A program made the position numbers and the translations under genes. Positions 52,547-61,445 of a stretch of DNA of 64,000 nucleotides are shown here, piece after piece; positions within the stretch are counted from its first letter, which is position 1, and each line of letters opens with the position of its first letter. The notes under the pieces were generated by a model. It was not told the DNA's origin, did not search any database, and saw only the letters and a list, made by a program, of their open reading frames with translations. Source of the DNA: Arachidicoccus terrestris (GTDB lineage Bacteria > Bacteroidota > Bacteroidia > Chitinophagales > Chitinophagaceae); NCBI RefSeq assembly GCF_020042345.1, contig NZ_CP083387.1, forward strand, positions 2,480,001 to 2,544,000. The letters run 5' to 3'.

Positions 52547-52861
52547 TTAGGGCATATAGAACATTTCTACAAGTGGAACGCTAACGGGAGAATGGTCATC
52601 GTTTGTTTCCATAAGATCCTTCATGTAGGTCCACCATTTTCGCATAATCTCTTCGGTTTGGAGCCCTTCCAATTTATCAGGGTCATCAGCGGTGAGAATC
52701 GCAAAAAGTATATCTGTCTCATCATCTAAAAATATGGAGTAGTCACTGATGCCATATGATTTTAACAGAGCCGCCAGTTCCGGCCATATCGGATTATGAC
52801 GTTTTTTATATTCCGCTACGAAGCCTTTGTAAAGCTTCATTTTTGTCGCAACTTTAGCCAT
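52547..52861 (-). CDS. rhaM: L-rhamnose mutarotase RhaM
   Basis: Small cytoplasmic enzyme that interconverts alpha- and beta-L-rhamnose, supplying the anomer used by the isomerase. The 104-residue protein aligns without shifts to E. coli RhaM over EYKKRHNPIWPELAALLKSYG; the catalytic Tyr18 and His22 are at the same numbers as in E. coli, which supports the start at 52861. The downstream KWWTYMKDLMETNDDHSPVS and the terminal EMFYMP are also family features. It is the third gene of the GH2-GH105-rhaM operon and starts 21 bp after GH105, so it is separated from the rest of the rhamnose pathway by 25 kb but tied to it by the shared promoter motif. Confidence 0.96.
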   Translation of the reverse strand: MAKVATKMKLYKGFVAEYKKRHNPIWPELAALLKSYGISDYSIFLDDETDILFAILTADDPDKLEGLQTEEIMRKWWTYMKDLMETNDDHSPVSVPLVEMFYMP

Positions 52862-52882
52862 AGCAGTAACGCTTAAATATGT

Positions 52883-54058
52883 TTAGTTTAATTTATAGAG
52901 TTCAGAACCGGCTAAGAGTAAACATCCCAGTCCAAAATCTTCAAAATCAGGTTGATGATCATAGCCGACTGGCTGGCTGTCTTTAGGTTCCTTTCCGGTT
53001 CCCTGAACATAACCCAGAAAGCCGTTGGGGTGAACACAGCTGACCAGTGACTGCCATGCCAGGCTGATGGGTTTGAGATACCTGGCCTTCTTGAGATATC
53101 CATTGTTTACGCCCCAGGCCATCGCATAGGTAAATAAGGCTGTTCCCGTAAGTTCCTTCCCGCCGAAATGTGTCGGATCTGCAAGGCTTACATTCCAATA
53201 TCCTTTCGGGTCCTGATATTTTAAAATGGCGTGCATCATCATTATATAGTCCTGAAGATAGTCCTTATAATGGGGGGCATTTTTGGGCAACTCGTTCAGG
53301 ACGCGCACCAAAGCTGCCGCAACCCAGCCATTACCCCGGCTCCAGTAACAGTCTTCACCGTTAGGTTCCTTGTACGGAGGCATAAAATCTTTGTCTCTCC
53401 ACCATAAACCGGTTTTCGTGTCAAACAGTCCGATTTTGTTCAGCTCACTTCTGGTATAATGATACATTTGCCACATTCGGTCGTAATACTTCTGATCTCC
53501 CGTGATTTTTCCCAGTTTGGCAAATACAGGCATTCCCATCTGAATGGCATCCACCCAAGACCAGTCGTCTATTTTGTCAGTAGCGAGCATGTTGCCAATG
53601 GTGGCTTTGATATTGGACATCAGCGCAGTATCTTTTTTAAGAATGGCCAGGTCAATATAAGTCTGTCCAGCACACTGGTTGTCGGCATTTCTGGTTGTAT
53701 TTCCATCTCTAAGTGACCAGTGATGTGCATTGCCCCAGTCCATGGCATATTTAATATATGTTGGATTCGGATCGATTTTATGGAAGGCCATTAACCCTTC
53801 GTAATATACTGCTCTTGTCCAGATATGACTGGGCCAGCTTTTCTTTTTAGACGGAACATAGATGATTTTACCTACGTCCTGCCACTTATCCATAAAATAA
53901 TTATTGGCAACCCGTAATGTTTTGACAATGGCTGATTTGTTTGAAATTGATGATGCCTGCTTATCATGTGTCGCCTGCGCCTTTGTCAGCCCTGGTGCCA
54001 TCATAGCTAATGAAAGAAGACCGGCTGCGGCCCTGGTAAAGTTTGAAAACCTTTGCAT
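52883..54058 (-). CDS. GH105 unsaturated rhamnogalacturonyl hydrolase
   Basis: Removes the unsaturated galacturonyl residue left by pectate or rhamnogalacturonan lyases. The 391-residue protein has a signal peptide ending GLTKAQ and the (alpha/alpha)6 barrel of GH105: SHIWTRAVYYEGLMAFHKIDP, ADNQCAGQTYIDLAIL, WQMYHYTRSELNKIGLFDTKTGLWWRDKDF, CYWSRGNGWVAAALVRVLNELP (family signature), and DFEDFGLGCLLLAGSELYKL at the end. It lies between GH2 and rhaM. It would act after the PL9-like lyase encoded divergently from this operon. Confidence 0.93.
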   Translation of the reverse strand: MQRFSNFTRAAAGLLSLAMMAPGLTKAQATHDKQASSISNKSAIVKTLRVANNYFMDKWQDVGKIIYVPSKKKSWPSHIWTRAVYYEGLMAFHKIDPNPTYIKYAMDWGNAHHWSLRDGNTTRNADNQCAGQTYIDLAILKKDTALMSNIKATIGNMLATDKIDDWSWVDAIQMGMPVFAKLGKITGDQKYYDRMWQMYHYTRSELNKIGLFDTKTGLWWRDKDFMPPYKEPNGEDCYWSRGNGWVAAALVRVLNELPKNAPHYKDYLQDYIMMMHAILKYQDPKGYWNVSLADPTHFGGKELTGTALFTYAMAWGVNNGYLKKARYLKPISLAWQSLVSCVHPNGFLGYVQGTGKEPKDSQPVGYDHQPDFEDFGLGCLLLAGSELYKLN

Positions 54059-54133
54059 ACTGGAAGTTATTTTAAATATGTGAATGAATTGTTTTTGCGG
54101 TATCGCCTTTGTTTTTAGTATTGCCCTGATTAA

Positions 54134-57031
54134 TTATTTGGTGAGATCTGCCTTCGGCTTGAGTTCATCCGGGCTATCTCTCGCAAACGGGTCAAACGTG
54201 AATTTTGACGGCTTTGTTATTAAGTCTTTTATTAATTGTAGGCCTATTTGCTGTTTGGGATTAAATGCCGGCGATAACATATATTTTTCCAGACTATAAA
54301 GAAGCTGTTGACCTGCCGGGTTATTGGATGGCTCTTTTCCCTTAATGTTTAAACTGCTGACTATTATTTTTCCTTTACCCACTTTTGCTTCAAACAGGCT
54401 GGCCAGCCTTCTGCTTAAAAACCAGGTATCGATGGGCTGAACCAATGGCCTGAAATTTTTCGGGAAATCTTCCAGATGCATCACCTGAGCTCTGTTTACC
54501 AGTTGCCACCACTGGAGGTCACTATGATAAGATGTTGGAAAGTCTCGGAATGCTGGATTTTTGGGATCCAAAACAAAGCCGGTTGTATGCGGTGGCCGCA
54601 TCTTAAACCAGGAGGTGTTCCAGAAGACTGGTAAGAAATGTTGTACGATTTCTTTGCCTTTGACGACTTCACCGGCAACATTTAAAAAGACTTTACCCCC
54701 TGCATTCAATACCTGTTCAGCTTTGCTGTCGAGTCTGGTCGTGTAGTAAATGGAACTTATATCCAGCTTGGGCAGATCTTTAGGAAAGACCCATATGTTC
54801 CAGTTGTTTTTATAGGAAGTGCCTTTTATTCCCAGCGTTACAACGAGCCGTTGCGCCCGGTGAATAGTGGAAAGGTCAAAACTGATATCCCCGACTGGTG
54901 TATTTGTGCCCGCGATAATGTCTTTGTGAAAGTCGCCCGATTGCAGGATCCTGCCTAAGGAATCGGCAATATTCCAATAAATATCCGCTCCCTTTATATC
55001 TGTTTCGGTATAATGGAAAATCTCTGCGGATCCCCAGAAGGTCTCATCATTGGTATAAACAAAACTATGTGTTTTAAGCAGCGGTACCGTGCTGTTGCAG
55101 AACTTGGAAAATATGTTTGCGTCAGTATAGCCCTTTTCTTTCCAAAAAACATTTAAAACGCCTACCAGGGCTGTTCCCTGGCCTGAATAATCATTAAGCG
55201 CCAGTAACTGGAAGCCGCCGTTTAACGGTGTGCGGAAGGATTTTTCTATCTCATTTTTATAACATAAGGCCTGCAATTTACCGGAAGCCATCAAAAAAGA
55301 TCCCGCTTCATTGCCCATGCCCTGATCTTTTAGGATATCCCGGAACATTTCAAAATTTCTGGCTTCATAGAGACCGGTATACCGGCCGATTTCTCTGAAA
55401 TCTGGAAAGACGCAATATTGCCCCATTTCGTGGGCAATATAAGGCACATTGTATTTCTTGATCGCATCGGTATAATCGGAATAACTCTCCGGCTGATGAT
55501 TCCACGAGAGCCCCCTGGCTCCGGACTTAATCATGTATTGATTGGCCGGAACAATCGGCCAGCTCATAGCAACAGAGGCACCCGTATATACGCGCCTGCT
55601 GTCTTTTTGTTCCCAATAATGAATGAACTTGGTCAGATATTCAACCTGATGGCCTCCCCGAGGTTCGTTGCCGTAGGCCAACATGCAATAGGAAGGGTGG
55701 TTACCGTAATATTTTTCCATCCTGTCTGTCTCATCGAAGATATACTGATCCACGGGCTTGCCGTCTCCCAGCGACGTGCCGTGGTTGGCCCAGCTTGGCC
55801 CCTCTGGCTGTAAATATATCCCTACCAGATCGGCTGCTTCAAATGCTGCTTCCGGAGGGCAGTAGGAATGAAAACGCATATGATTTAATCCGTAGCTTTT
55901 GCAGATTTTAAATATCCGGATCCAGTCTTTTTTATCCATGGGTGGATAGCCCGTGAGTGGAAAATCGCAGTTTTCCACCGTTCCACGCAAAAAAGTCTTG
56001 TGGCCGTTTATTTCAAATTGCTTTCCTTTGACATTAAAGTCCCGCATTCCAAAGCTTACCTGTTTTTCGGATCGGGTGCCGTCTTTATTGATTAGTACGA
56101 CCGTCAATTGATATAACGCCGGGTGAAATTCGCTCCAGAGCAGCACCTCTTTGCCGAGGTCATAATTAATAAGAATCGAGTCCTTAGATTTAATTTTTAT
56201 CAGTTTTGTGGTTAAGGACTTGACAATGTCCTGTTTTGGGCTATTGTAGCTTTTAGCTGAAAGCACAATTGATTTTGCATTGTCAATATTGCCCGACAAA
56301 GACAAATGAATCGTGGCACTGTGATTTTCAATATCCGGATATACCTGGACCTCCTCGATGGCTGTCATTGGGTTTGATCGCAATTCCATTTTGCCAATAA
56401 TGCCATTCCAGTTCCCCTGTGTCTGGTCGGTGACACTGTGGGAATCCTTACCGACATTAATGGTTGTAAGCCGGTTGTCGATACGGATAGTCAGTATATG
56501 TCTGCCAGGGGTTGCTATTGTTGAAAGGTCGTACTCATGTGGGGCGACCAGACTATTTCTGGTGCCTAAACGTTTATTGTCGAGCCACACGGTGGTTTCC
56601 GTATGACATCTTTCCAGAAATAATTTGACTTGTGTGTTTTGCCAAGAATCCGGGATGGTAATCTCTTTTTGATACCAGGCTGCACCGGTGTAATGATATT
56701 TAGGTGTTAACCAGAAAGGAAACATAGGGATATCCTGGTTTCTGTATTTAGCCATTCGTGGATTAAAATACCAGCTACTGTCGTAAATGCTGGCAGTCCA
56801 TGTGGTATTTAAGGATACTTTGTCGCCTTTGTTGTTTTCAAGCATGGAACCTGGTAGATATACCGAATCCTTAAGTGTGTTGTCAAACCATTTCTGAATA
56901 ATACCCTGATCGGTTGGATCTATGGCAAATGACCATTTGCCTGCAATGGAAATAACTGACTGAGCCTCTGAGGAAATGAGGGTGAATGAACAAAAAATAA
57001 ACGATAAAAGACAATAAAGGATCCTGTTCAT
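54134..57031 (-). CDS. GH2-family glycosidase, secreted
   Basis: 965-residue member of GH2 (beta-galactosidase/beta-glucuronidase clan GH-A). Signal peptide ends LISSEAQ. Order: N-terminal jelly-roll (KYHYTGAAWYQKEITIPDSWQ, HTETTVWLDNKRLG), immunoglobulin-like domain, then the TIM barrel with FEINGHKTFLRGTVENCDFPLTGYPPMDKKDW, NHMRFHSYCPPEAAFEAADLVGIYLQPEGPSW, the acid/base motif AYGNEPRGG, and the probable nucleophile Glu in IAHEMGQYCVFPD. The C-terminal part is beta-rich. In pectin loci GH2 enzymes act as beta-galactosidases or beta-glucuronidases; the exact sugar cannot be read. First gene of the minus-strand operon, under the shared promoter at 57070-57114. Confidence 0.9.
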   Translation of the reverse strand: MNRILYCLLSFIFCSFTLISSEAQSVISIAGKWSFAIDPTDQGIIQKWFDNTLKDSVYLPGSMLENNKGDKVSLNTTWTASIYDSSWYFNPRMAKYRNQDIPMFPFWLTPKYHYTGAAWYQKEITIPDSWQNTQVKLFLERCHTETTVWLDNKRLGTRNSLVAPHEYDLSTIATPGRHILTIRIDNRLTTINVGKDSHSVTDQTQGNWNGIIGKMELRSNPMTAIEEVQVYPDIENHSATIHLSLSGNIDNAKSIVLSAKSYNSPKQDIVKSLTTKLIKIKSKDSILINYDLGKEVLLWSEFHPALYQLTVVLINKDGTRSEKQVSFGMRDFNVKGKQFEINGHKTFLRGTVENCDFPLTGYPPMDKKDWIRIFKICKSYGLNHMRFHSYCPPEAAFEAADLVGIYLQPEGPSWANHGTSLGDGKPVDQYIFDETDRMEKYYGNHPSYCMLAYGNEPRGGHQVEYLTKFIHYWEQKDSRRVYTGASVAMSWPIVPANQYMIKSGARGLSWNHQPESYSDYTDAIKKYNVPYIAHEMGQYCVFPDFREIGRYTGLYEARNFEMFRDILKDQGMGNEAGSFLMASGKLQALCYKNEIEKSFRTPLNGGFQLLALNDYSGQGTALVGVLNVFWKEKGYTDANIFSKFCNSTVPLLKTHSFVYTNDETFWGSAEIFHYTETDIKGADIYWNIADSLGRILQSGDFHKDIIAGTNTPVGDISFDLSTIHRAQRLVVTLGIKGTSYKNNWNIWVFPKDLPKLDISSIYYTTRLDSKAEQVLNAGGKVFLNVAGEVVKGKEIVQHFLPVFWNTSWFKMRPPHTTGFVLDPKNPAFRDFPTSYHSDLQWWQLVNRAQVMHLEDFPKNFRPLVQPIDTWFLSRRLASLFEAKVGKGKIIVSSLNIKGKEPSNNPAGQQLLYSLEKYMLSPAFNPKQQIGLQLIKDLITKPSKFTFDPFARDSPDELKPKADLTK

Positions 57032-57069
57032 GCGGTGATATTTGATTTAGCTTGTTTTTTGCAGCTGAG

Positions 57070-57114
57070 TAAAAATAATAACAAACGAGGGTTTGTCCGT
57101 CCTGTACCGTCCTG
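57070..57114 (-). promoter_or_regulatory. Shared direct-repeat activator site and -7 box, GH2-GH105-rhaM promoter (site E)
   Basis: On the minus strand CAGGACGGTA-CAGGACGGAC (57114 down to 57095), 17 bp, then TATTTTTA (57077 down to 57070), one mismatch from TAnnTTTG. The leader to the GH2 start is short, about 38 bp. Confidence 0.8.
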
Positions 57115-57469
57115 TATGAAATGTGTTGTACATGATTTTGTTTTATATGTGAATATATGATTCTTATATGAATCGCTATAGTTTGAATTTTTTGTATTGT
57201 AGCGTGTCAGAATTTGATTTTTGAGTTTAAAAAAGGGAAAAAATCTGGCAGCTTTAGAATTTTTTTTGACGGGCACATAATTTTTATTCAAAAAAATTTT
57301 TCTTTTCTTTATTTTTTCTCAAATGCTTAATATGACGGAGTTTCAGCCTATTGGACATAAAATAATTAGTCCGGCTATTTGACTTTATATTTGACCGTTT
57401 TTCATGCATTTTTGTTGCGTTTATATATTGATAACCATTTTACTGTGAATTAATTTATAGACTATTTAC

Positions 57470-57489
57470 TTACGGAAACGGTTGCGTAA
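57470..57489. promoter_or_regulatory. 20-bp imperfect palindrome upstream of PL9-like promoter
   Basis: TTACGGAAACGGTTGCGTAA has eight of ten arm positions matched and a central CG. It ends 15 bp before the shared direct repeat at 57505. It may bind a second regulator. Confidence 0.4.
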
Positions 57490-57504
57490 ATAAATGCCAT
57501 AGAG

Positions 57505-57549
57505 CAGGATGGTACAGGACAGTTGATCGTAGCCGATATTTTATTTTCG
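57505..57549 (+). promoter_or_regulatory. Shared direct-repeat activator site and -7 box, PL9-like gene promoter (site D)
   Basis: CAGGATGGTA-CAGGACAGTT (57505-57524), 17 bp, then TATTTTCG (57542-57549), one mismatch from TAnnTTTG. The leader to the start codon is about 125 nt. Confidence 0.83.
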
Positions 57550-57674
57550 TTATGAAGTTATCGTTAGTAAGTAAACCAATTGTTAATTGATTACAGCCGC
57601 CTGATGACCGTCAGTCCCGTGAAAACGAATTCAACTGTATCACTGCTTTTCTAATAAAACAAAATTCAAAATCG

Positions 57675-60600
57675 ATGAAAGGAATTTTACTATTGATCGC
57701 AGTTTATTTATTGTCCAATGGAATCCCTGTATCGGGACAATCCACATTGAATCCAGACGGAACGCACACCTATTTTATAGCGACAGACGGAAATGATAGT
57801 AATAATGGTTCAATTTCCAGCCCTTTTGCTACATTGATGCGCGCACATAGGAATCTTGTTGCCGGTGATACTGTTTTTATCCGGGGTGGTGATTATAAAA
57901 TACCTGCAGCGGTAGTTCCTGCTACTACCGATAAAAGTGGCTTATATGCTGATATTAATTATTTTGATAAGGCTGGAACCGCCAACATGAATATCTGCAT
58001 CTGGGGGTACAAAGGCGAACGGCCGGTCTTTGATTTTTCCGAAGTTAAACCAGCAAATCAGCGGGTTACAGCATTTTTCGTTACCGGTGATTATTATTAT
58101 TTTAAGAATTTTGAGGTGACAGGAGTGCAGGTGACTATACTGACTCATACTCAATCTGAATGTTTTAGAAACGAGGATGGTAATTATAATAGATATGAAA
58201 ACCTTTCCATGCATGACGGACAGGCTATTGGATTTTATCTTACCAATGGCATAGGTAATATTGTTCGGAATTGCGACGCTTATAACAACTGCGACGTTAC
58301 CTCTGAAGGAGGCGCAGGAGGCAATGTAGACGGATTTGGCTGTCACCCTTCTCGGGAATCCGGTATGGGTAATAAATTTATAGGCTGCAGAGCCTGGCTT
58401 AACAGTGACGATGGCTACGATCTGATTAATGCCTATGCTGCCGTTACCTTTGACAGCTGTTGGGCTTTTTATAACGGCTATTCTAAAGACGCGGCAGGCA
58501 ATCTGGTCTCAAGGGGGGATGGAAATGGTTTCAAATCCGGAGGATACGGTATGCCGGATGTTGTTACAAAATATCCACATGATTCTATCCCGCATCATAT
58601 TGTTGAACATTGCCTTGCCTATTATAACAAGTCATCGGGCTTTTATGCCAACCATCATCTGGGCGGAAACTATTATTTGAATAATTCCGCTTACCGGAAC
58701 GGAACTAATTTTAATATGGTGAATAGAAAATCTCCTGAGGAAGATTTCGATGTTCCAGGCTATGATCATGTCCTGATTAATAATCTTTCCTATGCTCCCA
58801 GAAGCACAGGTGCTGATTTAAGAAATCTTGATAAAAGTCTAAGTACGGATGAAAATAATTCATTTACAGAACCTGTTATTTTAGGTGCCGACGATGATTT
58901 TAATAGCCTTGACGCGGCGCAGTTGGAACTCTCCAGGCAGTCCGGAGGACAATTGCCAGAGATAGATTTTCTGACACTTAGGACAGATAAGTTTATTGAC
59001 AAAGGGCAAGACCTGGGTTTTCCTTATTACGGGGCTGCACCCGACTTAGGATACCATGAGACAACTGTTCCTCCTGTCATTATACCCACGGATCCGAATT
59101 TAAATCCAGATGGCACACATACCTATTTCGTTGCACCCGACGGCAGCGATGATGATAACGGAACAATTTCAGCACCGTTTGCGACAATTATGTTTGCCAA
59201 TGGTAAAATTGTGCCGGGCGATACAGTTTTTATCCGGGGTGGTAGATACAAGGTTGCTGCTGACGTGGTGGCTGCAACAATGGATGGAGGGAAATATTTT
59301 GACGTGAATTTTTTTAATCAAAAAGGCAGCCCTGATCATAACTTCTATATCTGGGGATATAAAAATGAGCGCCCCGTATTTGATTTTTCCGATGTCAGGC
59401 CAGCAGGTCAGGGGGTAAATGCCTTCTACGTCACGGGTAGCTATTATTACTTTAGAAATATCGAAGTAACAGGGCTTCACACAGCTCTGTCCGGGGAAAA
59501 TAAAGCTTCCGGATTTCGTAACAACAGAGGTAACCATAACATTTTCGAAAACCTATCTGTTCATGATGGTCAGGTCAATGGCTTCTATATTACGCAAGGG
59601 ATAGGCAATCTGCTCCATAATTGTGATGCCTTTAATAATTATGTTGACGGAGGAGCGGTAGATGGCTTTGTGTGCCAGCCGTCCAGTACAGGAGGTAAGA
59701 ATAACCAGATTATCGGCTGCAGGGCATGGCACAACAGCGATGATGGGTTCGATCTCAGCTTCGCCTACACTTCTGTAATTCTTGATAGCTGTTGGGCGTT
59801 TGAAAACGGCTATTCAGAGAATCCGGACGGGTCGCTGACGGTTCGTGGAGACGGCAATGGTTTCAAAACAGGGGGATATGGCATGCAGGACATAGTTACC
59901 AAATACCCTGACCCAATACCACAGCATGTTATAGAGCACTGTTTAGCTTATAATAATAAACGCGCCGGTTTTTATGCCAATGATCATCTGGGGGGAAACC
60001 TCTATTACAATAATACGGCCTATAAGAACGATATCAATTTTGATATGGTAAACAGAAAATCTGTTAATGAAAATATTGAAGTTGCCGGTTATGGTCATGT
60101 ATTAAAAAATAATATTTCTTATAGTCCGCGGACAGCAGATGCTGAGATCGTTAATCTGGATCAAACTTTGAGCATGGATACATGCAATTCTTTCTCTGCT
60201 CCAATGATAGCTGTTACCGACCATGACTTCAATAGTCTGGATGCGACAAAACTGACATCAGATAGAAAAACGGATGGTGGACTGCCCGAAGTTGAATTTC
60301 TAACTTTGAAAACCAATAAACTTGTCGATAAGGGGGTGAATGTCGGACTGGAATATAATGGCAATGCGCCGGATCTGGGGTATGCTGAGTCCTCTATAAC
60401 TCCACAGTCATCAACTATTTATAGTTCCTCTTTTAATGGGCATATACTGGATGGAAAGGCTGTGCTTCATTGGGCAACCGCCAATGAAACCGGAAATAAA
60501 GGGTTCGAAATTCAAAGAAGCCCGAATGGAATCCCGGGCTGGCAGACAATAGCTTTTGTCAGCGGGCATGATGATACTGAAAACCGGAAAGGGTACTCCT

Positions 60601-60986
60601 ATCGTTTTATTGACAATGAACCGCTTAACACGCTTACATATTATAGATTGGTTCAAATTGTGCTCAGCGGAGCGCCTCATTATAGCGATGCTATTTCTCT
60701 GACCCCGAGTGGCAAACAGGCGAAGGAAGGCGTCATTTTATATCCAAACCCAGTTTCAAGGGGAACAAGTACTATTACGTTGAGAACTGAAAAAGCTATA
60801 GAAGGAAAAGCCTTAGTATCAATCTATAATGCGAGCGGAAGAGTTGTTTATCAATCTCCATTGAATGGTGGGTCGCGTGAATATAAAGTCAAGCTTCCCA
60901 GCCTCATCCCCGGAATCTATTATCTGAAAGTAGGCACCCACAGTAAAATAGTAGCAAGCGCGCATTTTATTGTTAATAAAAATTAA
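57675..60986 (+). CDS. Tandem-duplicated PL9-like polysaccharide lyase with T9SS sorting domain
   Basis: 1103-residue secreted protein with signal peptide (LLLIAVYLLSNGIPVSGQ). It contains two homologous right-handed beta-helix units with a 451-residue period: the first from about residue 25 (LNPDGTHTYFIATDGNDSNNG), the second from about 476 (LNPDGTHTYFVAPDGSDDDNG). Both carry DTVFIRGG, GNGFK(S/T)GGYGM, CRAW(L/H)NSDDG(Y/F)DL and the closing APDLGY. The overall pattern matches PL9-type pectate/rhamnogalacturonan lyases. After an Ig-like segment (residues about 940-1010) comes a T9SS type A C-terminal domain (LYPNPVSRGTSTITL ... GIYYLKV), implying export by the type IX system and surface attachment. 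It would feed GH105 and the SusC/D systems. Which of the two units is active is not known. Confidence 0.85.
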   Translation: MKGILLLIAVYLLSNGIPVSGQSTLNPDGTHTYFIATDGNDSNNGSISSPFATLMRAHRNLVAGDTVFIRGGDYKIPAAVVPATTDKSGLYADINYFDKAGTANMNICIWGYKGERPVFDFSEVKPANQRVTAFFVTGDYYYFKNFEVTGVQVTILTHTQSECFRNEDGNYNRYENLSMHDGQAIGFYLTNGIGNIVRNCDAYNNCDVTSEGGAGGNVDGFGCHPSRESGMGNKFIGCRAWLNSDDGYDLINAYAAVTFDSCWAFYNGYSKDAAGNLVSRGDGNGFKSGGYGMPDVVTKYPHDSIPHHIVEHCLAYYNKSSGFYANHHLGGNYYLNNSAYRNGTNFNMVNRKSPEEDFDVPGYDHVLINNLSYAPRSTGADLRNLDKSLSTDENNSFTEPVILGADDDFNSLDAAQLELSRQSGGQLPEIDFLTLRTDKFIDKGQDLGFPYYGAAPDLGYHETTVPPVIIPTDPNLNPDGTHTYFVAPDGSDDDNGTISAPFATIMFANGKIVPGDTVFIRGGRYKVAADVVAATMDGGKYFDVNFFNQKGSPDHNFYIWGYKNERPVFDFSDVRPAGQGVNAFYVTGSYYYFRNIEVTGLHTALSGENKASGFRNNRGNHNIFENLSVHDGQVNGFYITQGIGNLLHNCDAFNNYVDGGAVDGFVCQPSSTGGKNNQIIGCRAWHNSDDGFDLSFAYTSVILDSCWAFENGYSENPDGSLTVRGDGNGFKTGGYGMQDIVTKYPDPIPQHVIEHCLAYNNKRAGFYANDHLGGNLYYNNTAYKNDINFDMVNRKSVNENIEVAGYGHVLKNNISYSPRTADAEIVNLDQTLSMDTCNSFSAPMIAVTDHDFNSLDATKLTSDRKTDGGLPEVEFLTLKTNKLVDKGVNVGLEYNGNAPDLGYAESSITPQSSTIYSSSFNGHILDGKAVLHWATANETGNKGFEIQRSPNGIPGWQTIAFVSGHDDTENRKGYSYRFIDNEPLNTLTYYRLVQIVLSGAPHYSDAISLTPSGKQAKEGVILYPNPVSRGTSTITLRTEKAIEGKALVSIYNASGRVVYQSPLNGGSREYKVKLPSLIPGIYYLKVGTHSKIVASAHFIVNKN

Positions 60987-61051
60987 ATCAATTTTCTATT
61001 TTCTAAAAAAAATAAGAATATTGTTTGTATAATAAAACATTATAAATCAAG

Positions 61052-61071
61052 GTTCTATTTAAAAATAGAAC
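61052..61071. terminator. AT-rich hairpin after PL9-like gene
   Basis: GTTCTATTT-AA-AAATAGAAC is a perfect 9-bp stem with a 2-base loop (effectively a shorter stem with a larger loop). It is followed by CAAAAATATTT and not a T tract, so its role as terminator is uncertain. Confidence 0.4.
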
Positions 61072-61098
61072 AAAAATATTTAAAGAATAGACGAAAAG

Positions 61099-61143
61099 CA
61101 GCACAGTACAGGACGGTTAAAACTAAAAGAAAACATAATATTG
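61099..61143 (+). promoter_or_regulatory. Shared activator site (degenerate first half) and -7 box, FAS1/SusC promoter (site F)
   Basis: CAGCACAGTA-CAGGACGGTT (61099-61118) has a weaker first half-site. After 17 bp comes TAATATTG (61136-61143), one mismatch from TAnnTTTG. The conserved spacing is the main support. The leader to the FAS1 gene is about 300 nt. Confidence 0.65.
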
Positions 61144-61445
61144 CTAACAATTATTTGTGAGTTGTTTGCAAATAATTAAAAGAAGCTCAAAAACTTATTG
61201 CAGATAATATCAAAATATGCTTAGAATAAGTTTCCCGAATTTGAGAAGCATTGAAAATTAAAACGACAAGTCAACGGTAAACCCCGACCTGTTTATTCTT
61301 AGAATTGAAAGACAAAATATACTGAATTGTATTAACCGTTAAAAAGAGATATAACATTATAGTTTAATAAGAAAATAAGTCTATTATTTGTGAAAAATAT
61401 ACGCTATTTTATAGTGCTGGCAATACTTTGCCTGAACAGAAAAAA

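Larger units (their letters stand above)
57032..57674. other. Divergent intergenic region between GH2 operon and PL9-like gene
   Basis: This 643-bp AT-rich region is non-coding. It carries two divergent copies of the shared activator promoter, one for each flank (57070-57114 on the minus strand, 57505-57549 on the plus strand), and a 20-bp imperfect palindrome at 57470-57489 just before the second one. The roughly 390 bp between the sites have no feature that I recognise. Confidence 0.75.
60987..61445. other. Intergenic region upstream of FAS1 gene
   Basis: Non-coding and very AT-rich. A perfect hairpin GTTCTATTT/AAATAGAAC (61052-61071) lies 66 bp after the lyase stop; it lacks a following T run and may be a terminator variant or RNA-stability element. 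The seventh shared activator promoter is at 61099-61143, followed by about 300 nt of leader in which I see no gene. Confidence 0.6.
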
